Shown here: positions 9,545-16,801 of the stretch, piece by piece
How the letters are laid out: each line of letters begins with the position of its first letter
Numbering within the stretch: the first letter of the stretch is position 1
Assembly (NCBI GenBank): GCA_017444825.1
Contig: JAFSVU010000026.1
Location: 22,009 to 86,008 of the forward strand
Direction: 5' to 3'
Source of the DNA: Clostridia bacterium
GTDB lineage: Bacteria > Bacillota > Clostridia > UBA1212
Length of the DNA stretch: 64,000 bases
The notes under the pieces: model-generated
What the model was told of the DNA's origin: nothing
The model's input: the letters and a program-made list of their open reading frames with translations, nothing else
The model's database searches: none
Translations under genes and position numbers: made by a program

Positions 9545-9591
9545 ATACGAAAAGGTAATTCTGCCTTAATCTTACAACGGAGTGTTTTACT

Positions 9592-12108
9592 GTGGACAGC
9601 AGACCGGTAAAAAATCAAAAGAAAACTAAAAAGCCGCTAACACCGGAAGAGAAAATGAAGAGGCGTTACAGGATATCCAGGGCTATCCGTATTACCACTT
9701 CCAATCTTATTCTTGTCATTATTTTGACTGCATTTCTTGCGGCCGGCATTCTTGCGGGACTTCTGGGCGGCATTGCCATCGGATGCGTTATAACGTCAAA
9801 GCCCCTCACTCTCAACGACCTGTATTCCACCGACCGCCAGACCGTTATATTTGATTCGGACGGAAACACAATGGTAACGCTCAAGAGTACCATTGTCGAA
9901 AACTCCATCTGGGCAGGTATAGATGAGATCCCGGAAAACCTCAGAAACGCTTTTGTAGCTATAGAAGACGAGAGATTTTACACTCACAACGGCGTAGATC
10001 TTAAGAGGTCTGTCTCCGCTGTCGTCGGTTTCTTCGTTCCCGGTATGGGCTCCCACGGAGGAAGTACCATAACCCAGCAGCTTGTTAAAAAAGTAACCGG
10101 CGACGATGCCCATTCGGTTCCCCGTAAGATCCGGGAACAGTGGCGCGCTATACAACTGGAGAATCTTATTGACGATAAGGACAAGATACTTGAACTGTAT
10201 CTTAACAGGATATATTTTGCCAACAACTGCTACGGTGTTCAGATCGCGGCCAACAAATATTTCGGTTGCAGTGTTTCGGATCTCTCCCTTGCCCAGTGCG
10301 CATATCTTGCAGGTATTCCCAACAATCCGAATAAATATAATCCCGCAACCACCACAGGCCGTCAGAACGAATACAAGAGACAGGTCATAATACTTGATAA
10401 GATGCTTGAGCTTGGTTTCATAACCGAGGAGGAATATATCGAGGCTATCCAGACGGAACTTACGTTTAAGATCGACGAACAGACTCCTACTGAAACCAAA
10501 AAGCTGAACACCTACTCCTATTACACGGATATGGTCATCAAGACCGTCCGCGAAGATCTTGTTGCAAGCGGCTATACCGTTCAGGAAGCCAACAACCTCA
10601 TTTTCAACGGCGGTATCAACATCCAGACCACTCAGGACACGAGAGTTCAGAACATAGTCGACAGTATATTCACTGACGAAAACAACTTTAAGATGAATAT
10701 CGGAAGAGACCCGGAGGACTGCAGCCAGTGCGCTATTGCCATCATTGACCATGAAAAAGGTGAGATAGTGGCGATCTACGGCGGTTACGGCGAGAAAACT
10801 CAGAGTCTTACCTACAACAGAGCTACCGATATACAAAGGCAACCCGGTTCTACCATTAAGCCCCTTCTCGTTTACGGACCTCTTATCGACAGAGGGATCA
10901 TAACTGCCGGTACTGCCATGGACGAGGAAGCTGAGCATCTGGATGCATCAAACACCGATCGCATCTGGCCGAGCAACTGGGATAACAAGATCCACGGCTA
11001 CCTTAATGCCAGGTACGCCCTCCTCATGAGCTACAATATTCCGGCCGCTCACTTTTTTGTAAGGAACATGACTCTCTGCCTTGAATATCTCAAGCGTGAA
11101 GGCATTGATAAATTTGACGAGCCCTATGCATCAACAGCTCTCGGCGGCTTTAAAAAAGGCGTATCCCCTCTTGAGATGGCTGCAGGATACAGTGCTATCG
11201 CCAATGGTGGCGTTTACTATAAACCCATCTGCTACACCAAGGTATATACGACTTCCGGCGAGATCCTGCTGGACAATACTCAGCGTCAGGCTACCATGGT
11301 ATATGAGAATCCGGACACCGCCGCAGTGGTAACATCTATGCTTGAGAGCGTGTCCCACGACTCAAGATCCACAGGCCGTTTTTCGGCAATATACTACGGT
11401 GACACTGAACTTCCCCTTGGCGGCAAGACCGGTTCCACCACAGACCTTGTGGACTATTGGTTTGTAGGTTTTACCGGTTATTATACAGCTGCCTGCTGGT
11501 ATGGTTATGATGACAGCAGTCCCTGCGACTCAAGTATCGAGGGCGGCTGGGCCACCACCATCTGGACCAAAGTAATGACCGAGATACATAGAGACCTTCC
11601 TATTAAAGATCTCCAGCGCAGCGACAACCTGGTAAAAGTTGAGATCTGCACAAGCTCAGGAAAACGCGCTACGGATATCTGCAAACGCGATCCGAGAGCT
11701 TCCCAGTGGGTATATGAAGAAGTTTACATTCCCGGCACTGAACCCGGACCGATGGAGTATTGTGACTGCCACGCCGAGAAAGAAGTATGCCTTGTATCCC
11801 GCGATCCCTACAACAAATATTGCCTCGCCACTGAATGGTGCAAGATAATGGGAAGCAGAGTACTGACCAATATCGGCCTTTACAGAAGCGAAGAAATGAT
11901 AGCTTACATAGAAAAGACCATAAAAGACTACACCGAAGAATACGGGTCCGGCGGCGATCAGTTCCTTCCCGTGGACTGGGGCCAGGAGATGTCCCACTAT
12001 TACTGCCCTACCTGCTATGAAAAAGCCAAGGCTATGGGGCTTGTGCCGGAGGATTACGTTTTCCCGGAGCATTATACGTTGGATGCTGAGGCCGAAGAAC
12101 AAGATTAA
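9592..12108 (+). CDS. Class A penicillin-binding protein (glycosyltransferase + transpeptidase)
   Basis: Bifunctional peptidoglycan synthase of the PBP1A type, 838 residues, started by GTG behind ACGGAG. A basic cytoplasmic tail is followed by a transmembrane span (about residues 33-65), then the GT51 domain with EDERFYTHNGVD and GGSTITQQLVKK, and a transpeptidase domain with the active-site serine Ser420 in QPGSTIKP, the SYN motif (LLMSYNIPAAHF) and Lys612 of GGKTGSTTD. The last 170 residues form a cysteine-rich extracellular tail (ICTSSGKRATDIC, YCDCHAEKEVC, YYCPTC), probably disulfide-bonded or metal-binding. The gene follows an M23 peptidase, so the pair may act together in wall growth. 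A repeat array begins about 10 bases after its stop. Confidence 0.96.
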   Translation: MDSRPVKNQKKTKKPLTPEEKMKRRYRISRAIRITTSNLILVIILTAFLAAGILAGLLGGIAIGCVITSKPLTLNDLYSTDRQTVIFDSDGNTMVTLKSTIVENSIWAGIDEIPENLRNAFVAIEDERFYTHNGVDLKRSVSAVVGFFVPGMGSHGGSTITQQLVKKVTGDDAHSVPRKIREQWRAIQLENLIDDKDKILELYLNRIYFANNCYGVQIAANKYFGCSVSDLSLAQCAYLAGIPNNPNKYNPATTTGRQNEYKRQVIILDKMLELGFITEEEYIEAIQTELTFKIDEQTPTETKKLNTYSYYTDMVIKTVREDLVASGYTVQEANNLIFNGGINIQTTQDTRVQNIVDSIFTDENNFKMNIGRDPEDCSQCAIAIIDHEKGEIVAIYGGYGEKTQSLTYNRATDIQRQPGSTIKPLLVYGPLIDRGIITAGTAMDEEAEHLDASNTDRIWPSNWDNKIHGYLNARYALLMSYNIPAAHFFVRNMTLCLEYLKREGIDKFDEPYASTALGGFKKGVSPLEMAAGYSAIANGGVYYKPICYTKVYTTSGEILLDNTQRQATMVYENPDTAAVVTSMLESVSHDSRSTGRFSAIYYGDTELPLGGKTGSTTDLVDYWFVGFTGYYTAACWYGYDDSSPCDSSIEGGWATTIWTKVMTEIHRDLPIKDLQRSDNLVKVEICTSSGKRATDICKRDPRASQWVYEEVYIPGTEPGPMEYCDCHAEKEVCLVSRDPYNKYCLATEWCKIMGSRVLTNIGLYRSEEMIAYIEKTIKDYTEEYGSGGDQFLPVDWGQEMSHYYCPTCYEKAKAMGLVPEDYVFPEHYTLDAEAEEQD

Positions 12109-12490
12109 GTTTAAACGGTGCCGCTTTTAGTTAGAGCGTGTGCCGGACAAAGTAATAAGTAAGAAGTAATAAATAATAGTTTGAGGGAGTGCCGCCCAGG
12201 TAATAAGTAATAGTTTGAGGGAGTGCCACTTTTAGTTAGAGCGTGTGCCGGATAAAGTAATAAGTAAGAGGTAATAAATAATAGTTTGAGGGAGTGCCGC
12301 TTTTAGTTAGAGCGTGTGCCGGACAAAGTAATAAGTAAGAAGTAAAAGGTAAGAAGTGCGAGACGCGAGCGGTGCCGGACAAGGTAATAAGTAAAATGTA
12401 AAAAGTAACAGGTTACTGCGTAAGGGGTGCCGCTTGGATAAAAAGGGGGTGCCGCTTTAAGTAATAAGTAAAAGGTATTAGGTAAAAAGT
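12109..12490 (+). repeat. Heptad-type 3'-end repeat array R1 (after the PBP stop codon)
   Basis: Low-complexity array of 7-base units of the type AGTAATA/AGTAAGA interspersed with GTGCCGC and GTGCCGGACAAAG boxes. A longer unit that starts GTGCCGCTTTTAGTTAGAGC occurs three times (near 12118, 12225 and 12294). It is the same family as the arrays at 13455, 19400, 52949 and 56158, here read on the strand of the gene that ends at 12108. TAA and TAG triplets fall in all three forward frames because the period is 7. No gene is seen in it. Confidence 0.9.
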
Positions 12491-12491
12491 G

Positions 12492-12530
12492 CGGGCGCTT
12501 TGGATCGGATTCCGGGCGCCCGATTTTTAA
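12492..12530 (+). terminator. Rho-independent terminator beyond array R1
   Basis: Stem CGGGCGC / GCGCCCG (12492-12498 with 12516-12522) followed by ATTTTTAA. It would end the penicillin-binding protein transcript after it has crossed the repeat array. Confidence 0.75.
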
Positions 12531-12575
12531 TATCGTAAAAGATAAGAATCTTGAAGCAGGTGAAACCTATACCAT

Positions 12576-12600
12576 GAAAAAATATCCGGGCAAAGCCCGG
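12576..12600 (-). terminator. Rho-independent terminator of the four-helix-bundle gene
   Basis: On the minus strand a CCGGGC / GCCCGG stem with a 3-base loop is followed by ATATTTTTTC. It faces the plus-strand terminator at 12492-12530, as expected for convergent genes. Confidence 0.8.
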
Positions 12601-12612
12601 CATCATAGTTCG

Positions 12613-12658
12613 GGGGCTATGGCCCCTTATTTTACCAGAGCGGGTTCGTGAAGACCCG
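12613..12658 (-). repeat. Two hairpins in the 3' region of the four-helix-bundle gene
   Basis: GGGGC/GGCCCC pairing (12613-12626) and CGGGT / ACCCG pairing (12641-12658) form two short hairpins. The first, with the neighbouring CATAG, has a related inverted copy at 13388-13413 on the other side of the gene. Confidence 0.55.
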
Positions 12659-12722
12659 TCAATGGCGACATTTGCCGCTAGTTTTGACCATTGGCGAGTG
12701 CTTTCGAACCTGCTAAAAAGTT

Positions 12723-13109
12723 TTATGCGACATATTTGTAATTTGCTCTTGACGCGCTTTCGAGCTTTGCTTTGGTTGTATTAACGGCAGATATAAGCAT
12801 CCTTTTCAGCGACAGACACCTGTCCATGACCGGCTTAAAATATAATTCATCGATCTTTCCGGCTCTATATAACACCTTAAGCCATTTCTCGGTTTCGTTA
12901 GCCTCTTTCAAAGCTATTTTTAATTTATGGGCAAAATCTGCCGTGCTCTCAGCATATACCGCCTCGGCGATATTGGCGCCAATGGACGTCCCCGAATTCA
13001 AGATCTGCGATGAAATGTCGTAATCACGTTGTGCATTTAGATTGTCCGAAAGCCGGACTATAATTACCGAAAACTCTTCTGACTGAATAACCAATTGACT
13101 GTTGCGCAT
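12723..13109 (-). CDS. Four-helix-bundle protein of the 23S rRNA-intervening-sequence family
   Basis: Small helical protein, 128 residues, of the family first seen as ORFs in 23S rRNA intervening sequences and related in fold to the Avd accessory proteins of diversity-generating retroelements. The diagnostic stretch is SSQILNSGTSIGANIAEAVYAESTADFAHKLKIALKEANETEKWLKVLYRAG. Biochemical function is unknown. The start at 13107-13109 follows AGGGAGGAAATTAAT; an in-frame codon 30 bases upstream lacks a ribosome site. Neither rRNA nor a reverse transcriptase is near. The gene has its own promoter and a leader of about 100 bases with two hairpins, and lies between two oppositely oriented repeat arrays. 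Confidence 0.9.
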   Translation of the reverse strand: MRNSQLVIQSEEFSVIIVRLSDNLNAQRDYDISSQILNSGTSIGANIAEAVYAESTADFAHKLKIALKEANETEKWLKVLYRAGKIDELYFKPVMDRCLSLKRMLISAVNTTKAKLESASRANYKYVA

Positions 13110-13117
13110 ATTAATTT

Positions 13118-13159
13118 CCTCCCTGACCCGATGGGTCAAACCGGCCTGTTATCACCGGT
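13118..13159 (-). promoter_or_regulatory. Structured leader with hairpins abutting the ribosome site
   Basis: On the minus strand ACCGG...CCGGT (13140-13159) and GACCC-atc-GGGTC (13125-13137) form consecutive hairpins; the second ends directly at the AGGGAGG ribosome site (13118-13124). The arrangement could modulate translation of the four-helix-bundle protein; this is inference from pairing only. Confidence 0.45.
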
Positions 13160-13218
13160 CTTCCTAACGCTTCTTTCCTTTTAAAAATTAACCGAAACAC
13201 CGTCTTTCGACTGATATA

Positions 13219-13247
13219 ATTATATCATTTTTATCGTATTTTTGCAA
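13219..13247 (-). promoter_or_regulatory. Sigma-A promoter for the four-helix-bundle gene
   Basis: TTGCAA (13242-13247) and TATAAT (13219-13224) on the minus strand with 17-base spacing. The -10 lies in a palindrome (GATATAATTATATC), so a weak divergent start is conceivable. Confidence 0.75.
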
Positions 13248-13315
13248 GAAAAATCACGCTTAACCTGCTTTAATTGTTTGAAATTATTTCACACAATAAC
13301 ACGTCCGAAATGCAT

Positions 13316-13403
13316 CGTCAAGGGTCAAAACAAGCGGCCTCCGCCGCCCTTGACGAAGCCTCTCGAACATGCTTAAAACATAAACAAGGGGCCCTAAGGC
13401 CCC
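13316..13403. repeat. Inverted repeats in the gap upstream of the four-helix-bundle gene
   Basis: CGTCAAGGG (13316-13324) pairs with CCCTTGACG (13347-13355), and GGGGCC-ctaa-GGCCCC (13388-13403) forms a second hairpin. The rest of 13250-13454 shows no convincing coding frame. Confidence 0.6.
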
Positions 13404-13454
13404 GGGCTATGATATATTCAAATCTATTGATCGCCGGCGCCAACCGTCCCGCTC

Positions 13455-13840
13455 ACCTTTTACTTAGTACTTCTTACTTATTACCTGAGCGGCACTCCCT
13501 TTAACTTAAGGCGGCACCCCTCACGCAGTGACCCTTTACCTTTTACCTTTTACCTCTTACCTATTACCTTGTCCGGCACCGCTCAAACTAAAGCGGCACC
13601 CCCCCGCGTCAGCGCAACTATTACTTATTACCTCTTACTTATTACCTTGTCCGGCACCGCTCAAACTAAAAGCGGCACCCCTTCGCGTCAGCGCAACTAT
13701 TCCCTATCACCTCTTACTTATTACTTTGTCCGGCACCGCTCTAACTAAAAGCGGCACCCCTCCGCGTCAGCGCAACTATTACCTATTACCTCTTACTTAT
13801 TACTTTGTCCGGCACCGCTTAAACTTTGCGGCACCCCTTC
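13455..13840 (-). repeat. Heptad-type 3'-end repeat array R2 (after the thrS stop codon)
   Basis: The right half is a tandem of a unit of 78-79 bases: GTCCGGCACCGCT recurs at 13571, 13649, 13728 and 13807. Each unit holds a GCGGCACCCC box, GCGTCAGCGCAAC and a run of TTACCTA/TTACTTA heptamers. CCGCT and AGCGG inside the unit can pair. On the minus strand the array starts about 10 bases after the thrS stop codon with GGGGTGCCGC. No gene is seen in it. Confidence 0.92.
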
Positions 13841-15625
13841 TTACTTTCTTGCTTTGATGCGGTCAACCAGCTTCGCCTTAAACCCTTCAACAGTATCGGA
13901 AACTGTCTGATCTGTCTCTCTGTCTCTTACGGAGATAGTGCCTTCGGCAATCTCTTTCTCGCCAATGATGACCATGTAGGGGGCTTTGTCGTCCTGTCTT
14001 GCGCTTCTGATCTTATAACCGATCTTCTCATCTCTGTCATCAAGCTCTGCGCGGATACCGGCATTTCTAAGTTCGTTCCAGACATTCTTTGCGTAATCAA
14101 TGCTCTTCTCGGAAACAGGAAGGACTTTGACTTGTACAGGTGAAAGCCAGAGGGGGAATACGCCCTTAGTTTCTTCAATAAGGTAAGCCATGAATCTGTC
14201 AAGACTTCCGAGAATAGCGCGGTGAAGGACTACAGGAGTCTTTTCTGTTCCGTCTCTGTCTATGTAAGTGAGTTGGAACTTTGCAGGCAGGCAGAAATCC
14301 AGCTGGCAGGTAGAAAGCGTGTATTCCGCACCGACAGCGGGCTGTACGTTAACGTCAAGCTTCGGGCCGTAGAACGCAGCTTCACCGATTTCCTCTGTAA
14401 AGCTGATGCCGAGGTCTGTGAGCACCTCTCTCAAAGCTGATTCAGCATGCTCCCACATTTCATCGTCCTGGTGATATTTGACCTTGTCCTCAGGGTCTCT
14501 GAGTGAAAGAACACATCGGTAATCCGTGATTCCAAAATCCTTGTATACGTCAAAGATAAGATCCACAACACTGCTGACTTCGCTCTTGATCTGCTCGGGA
14601 GTAACAAACAGATGTGCGTCGTTCTGGCAGAAATGTCTGCCTCTCTCAATACCCTTAAGTGTGCCACTGGGTTCAAAACGGAAATCGTGGGCTATCTCAC
14701 CGATGCGGATGGGGAGATCTCTGTATGAATGAGGCTGGTTTGCGTAAATCATCATGTGATGGGGGCAGTTCATTGGTCTTAAAACAAACTGCTCCTGTTC
14801 AACCTCCATCATCGGGAACATGTTGTCTCTGTAGTGATCCCAGTGTCCGCTTGTTTTGTATAGATCGACCGTACCGACGCAGGGAGTGAGAACGTGCTGA
14901 TAACCAAGGAGCCGCTCCTTCTCTTTAATATAGTTTTCAAGCTCCTGCCAAATGGTGTAGCCTTTGGGGAGGAACATGGGAAGACCTTTTCCGATGAGGT
15001 CGTCAGTCATGAAGAGCTTCATGGCCTTGCCGATCTTACGGTGGTCACGGGCCTTGGCTTCCTGAACAGCAGCCTCGTAAGCATCAAGTTCTTCCTGGGA
15101 ACGGAATGCGACGCCATTGATCCTGGTGAGCATCTTGTTCTTCTGATCGTTTTTCCAATACGCACCGGAAACAAAAGTCAGGCGGAAAGCCTTAAGAGCT
15201 TTTGTGTAGGTTATATGGGGCCCGACGCACATATCGATATAGTCGCCCTGCTGGTAAAATGTTATTCTTGCATCGTCAGGAAGATCGCCAATGTGCTCAG
15301 CTTTGTAAACCTCGCCCCGCCCTTTCATAAGTTCTACAGCTTCCGCTCTGGGCAGTTCATAAACCTTAAAAGGCAGATTTTCCTTCGCTATCTTGCGCAT
15401 CTCCTGCTCTATCTTTGGCAGATCGTCCTCGCCGATAACGACATCGCCAAAATCGATATCGTAATGGAATCCCTTATCGGTAGCCGGTCCATAACCAAAA
15501 TGAGCATCGGGGTAAAGGCGTTTGACAGCCTGCGCCATAATGTGAGCGGCGGAATGTCGCAGCACTTCAATTTCTTCTTCCTGTGGACATTCTGCAACAT
15601 GTCCGTCATTCAAAAGTACTTTCAT
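13841..15625 (-). CDS. thrS: Threonyl-tRNA synthetase lacking most of the N-terminal TGS domain
   Basis: Class II synthetase that charges tRNA-Thr, 594 residues against about 640 for the common bacterial form. The N-terminal TGS domain is reduced to about 20 residues; the editing domain follows at once with LRHSAAHIMAQAVKRL and the zinc-binding-like DMCVGPH. The catalytic core has RPMNCPHHMMIY, the motif-2 region RFEPSGTLKGIERGRHFCQNDAHLF, DVNVQPAVGAEYTLSTCQLDF and motif 3 in HRAILGSLDRFMAYLIE. The anticodon-binding domain is complete (VKVLPVSE, ELRNAGIRAELDDRDEKIGYKIR). The ATG follows GGCAGGAG by about 10 bases. No T-box consensus is seen in the leader. Confidence 0.97.
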   Translation of the reverse strand: MKVLLNDGHVAECPQEEEIEVLRHSAAHIMAQAVKRLYPDAHFGYGPATDKGFHYDIDFGDVVIGEDDLPKIEQEMRKIAKENLPFKVYELPRAEAVELMKGRGEVYKAEHIGDLPDDARITFYQQGDYIDMCVGPHITYTKALKAFRLTFVSGAYWKNDQKNKMLTRINGVAFRSQEELDAYEAAVQEAKARDHRKIGKAMKLFMTDDLIGKGLPMFLPKGYTIWQELENYIKEKERLLGYQHVLTPCVGTVDLYKTSGHWDHYRDNMFPMMEVEQEQFVLRPMNCPHHMMIYANQPHSYRDLPIRIGEIAHDFRFEPSGTLKGIERGRHFCQNDAHLFVTPEQIKSEVSSVVDLIFDVYKDFGITDYRCVLSLRDPEDKVKYHQDDEMWEHAESALREVLTDLGISFTEEIGEAAFYGPKLDVNVQPAVGAEYTLSTCQLDFCLPAKFQLTYIDRDGTEKTPVVLHRAILGSLDRFMAYLIEETKGVFPLWLSPVQVKVLPVSEKSIDYAKNVWNELRNAGIRAELDDRDEKIGYKIRSARQDDKAPYMVIIGEKEIAEGTISVRDRETDQTVSDTVEGFKAKLVDRIKARK

Positions 15626-15693
15626 ATTTCAAGATCTCCTGCCTTAATATAACTCTTATTTGCGTTTGTGGTCTTATTCCACATACCTTGGTG

Positions 15694-15722
15694 AGTATAC
15701 TACAAAAGAGTAATTCTTTCCA
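15694..15722 (-). promoter_or_regulatory. Probable promoter for thrS
   Basis: TGGAAA (15717-15722) and TATACT (15694-15699) on the minus strand with 17-base spacing. The -35 matches the consensus at four of six positions. Confidence 0.5.
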
Positions 15723-15737
15723 CTGTTTTCCGAAGAA

Positions 15738-15757
15738 GGCGGAGAAATAACTCCGCC
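15738..15757. terminator. Hairpin between the recombinase and thrS genes
   Basis: Perfect 7-bp stem GGCGGAG / CTCCGCC with a 6-base loop. Neither side is followed by a clear T-run, so it may slow rather than end transcription from the recombinase gene. Confidence 0.5.
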
Positions 15758-15787
15758 CTCCCCCTTAATAATTTAGTTTAATTGCAG

Positions 15788-16633
15788 TTACAGAGTTAGA
15801 TGCATCTTTTCCAGCTTCTTTCTGTGCTCGGAACCCGTGGATACTATATATATCCTTGTGGTGTTGATATTGCTGTGGCCAAGGACATCTGCCAGCTTTG
15901 CAATGTCGTTGTCGAGATTATAAAAGCTGCGTGCGAAAAGGTGCCTTAAATTGTGAGGGAAGACCTTGGAGGGATTTACCTTGGCGACTTTGCAAAGACC
16001 TTTCATCCTGTGCCAGATGAGCGAGCGGTTTACCGGATTTCCGACCTTAGTAAGAAATACAGGACCTTCCTTAATGCCCCTCTTTTTGCAATAATCGACC
16101 AGCTTTTTCTGGAGCTCGCTGACGATAAATATCGTTCTGATTTTGCCCTTGCAGGACACAACAGCCTCACCGTTGATCACTGCTTCAACCGTCACAAATT
16201 CAAGCTCTGAAACCCGGATGCCCGTCGAACAGATGGTCTGAAGAATAAGGCACATAGTTTCATCTTTTCTGTTGCAGGCGGCCTTGACCAGCGAAAAATA
16301 TTCTGACTTAGAGAGTTCCTTTTCTTCTGAACAGAATATCTGCTGCTGGATCTTGATGGATTTTACGTGAATATCGTTCCAGTCAAGGTACCTGAAAAGG
16401 CTGTTGATGCTTGCAAGCATTGAATTGATGCTTCTTACCGCATAGCCAAGCAGCCGAAGATCCTCTTTATAGGCAATAACGAGCTCCTTGGTTATACATT
16501 TTCCCCCTGCATAATCGCAAAACCTTTTGGCATCTCTGGTGTACTTTTCGATCGTTGCCGCCGACCTTTCTTCCAGAACCAAATTGTCCCGGAATCCACC
16601 AATCATTTCCTGTGTTAAAACTTTCTCATTCAT
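15788..16633 (-). CDS. Tyrosine recombinase / phage-integrase family
   Basis: Site-specific recombinase, 281 residues. An N-terminal SAM-like core-binding domain (residues about 8-95: GGFRDNLVLEERSAATIEKYTRDAKRFCDY) precedes the catalytic domain with Arg140 (STGIRVSELE), a lysine in CKGKIRT (about 163), His227 and Arg230 (PHNLRHLFA), His253 (LGHSNINTT) and the nucleophile Tyr262 (RIYIVS). All catalytic positions are present, so it is probably active. The ATG follows TAGGAGGTAAAATAGA. No attachment-site pair or phage gene is seen next to it; it may be a Xer-like or invertible-switch recombinase acting elsewhere. Confidence 0.9.
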   Translation of the reverse strand: MNEKVLTQEMIGGFRDNLVLEERSAATIEKYTRDAKRFCDYAGGKCITKELVIAYKEDLRLLGYAVRSINSMLASINSLFRYLDWNDIHVKSIKIQQQIFCSEEKELSKSEYFSLVKAACNRKDETMCLILQTICSTGIRVSELEFVTVEAVINGEAVVSCKGKIRTIFIVSELQKKLVDYCKKRGIKEGPVFLTKVGNPVNRSLIWHRMKGLCKVAKVNPSKVFPHNLRHLFARSFYNLDNDIAKLADVLGHSNINTTRIYIVSTGSEHRKKLEKMHLTL

Positions 16634-16740
16634 TCTATTTTACCTCCTATAGAATTAGAATATTCGTAAAGTATATAAAATGAGGCAATTTTAATTCAAG
16701 GTCATTAAACGCCAATGCTCCGGCTATGAGTATTTCACAC

Positions 16741-16769
16741 TTCAAAGACAATTATAAAAGTGATATAAT
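16741..16769 (+). promoter_or_regulatory. Promoter for the nagA operon
   Basis: TTCAAA (16741-16746), a 17-base spacer and a perfect TATAAT (16764-16769), 33 bases upstream of the nagA ATG. A copy of CGCCAATG lies at 16710-16717, just upstream. Confidence 0.7.
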
Positions 16770-16801
16770 CCGCATATACATCAAATTCCGGAGGATTGTT
16801 T

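Noticed and set aside
9796..10938. Long minus-strand open frame (380 codons) opposite the PBP gene, and a similar one at 39177-40211 opposite gpmI
   Set aside because: Both are antisense shadows of well-supported genes, without ribosome sites or recognisable motifs.
13274..13380. Remnant of a second four-helix-bundle gene on the minus strand (EASSRAAEAA resembling LESASRAN)
   Set aside because: The similarity is under ten residues and no helical pattern continues; more likely chance around the CGTCAAGGG inverted repeat.
13455..13840. CRISPR array
   Set aside because: The repeated unit is 78-79 bases and low in complexity, the presumed spacers are themselves repeats, and no cas genes are near.
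13528..13857. Open frames rich in Tyr-Leu-Leu-Pro on the plus strand through the repeat arrays (also 19394-19786 and 56189-56518)
   Set aside because: They are translations of 7-base repeats that lack stops on that strand; they have no ribosome sites, no family resemblance and overlap the ends of real genes.
15626..15740. T-box riboswitch ahead of thrS (and ahead of trpS at 7253-7344)
   Set aside because: No T-box consensus AGGGTGGNACCGCG and no antiterminator pairing; the leaders are too short.
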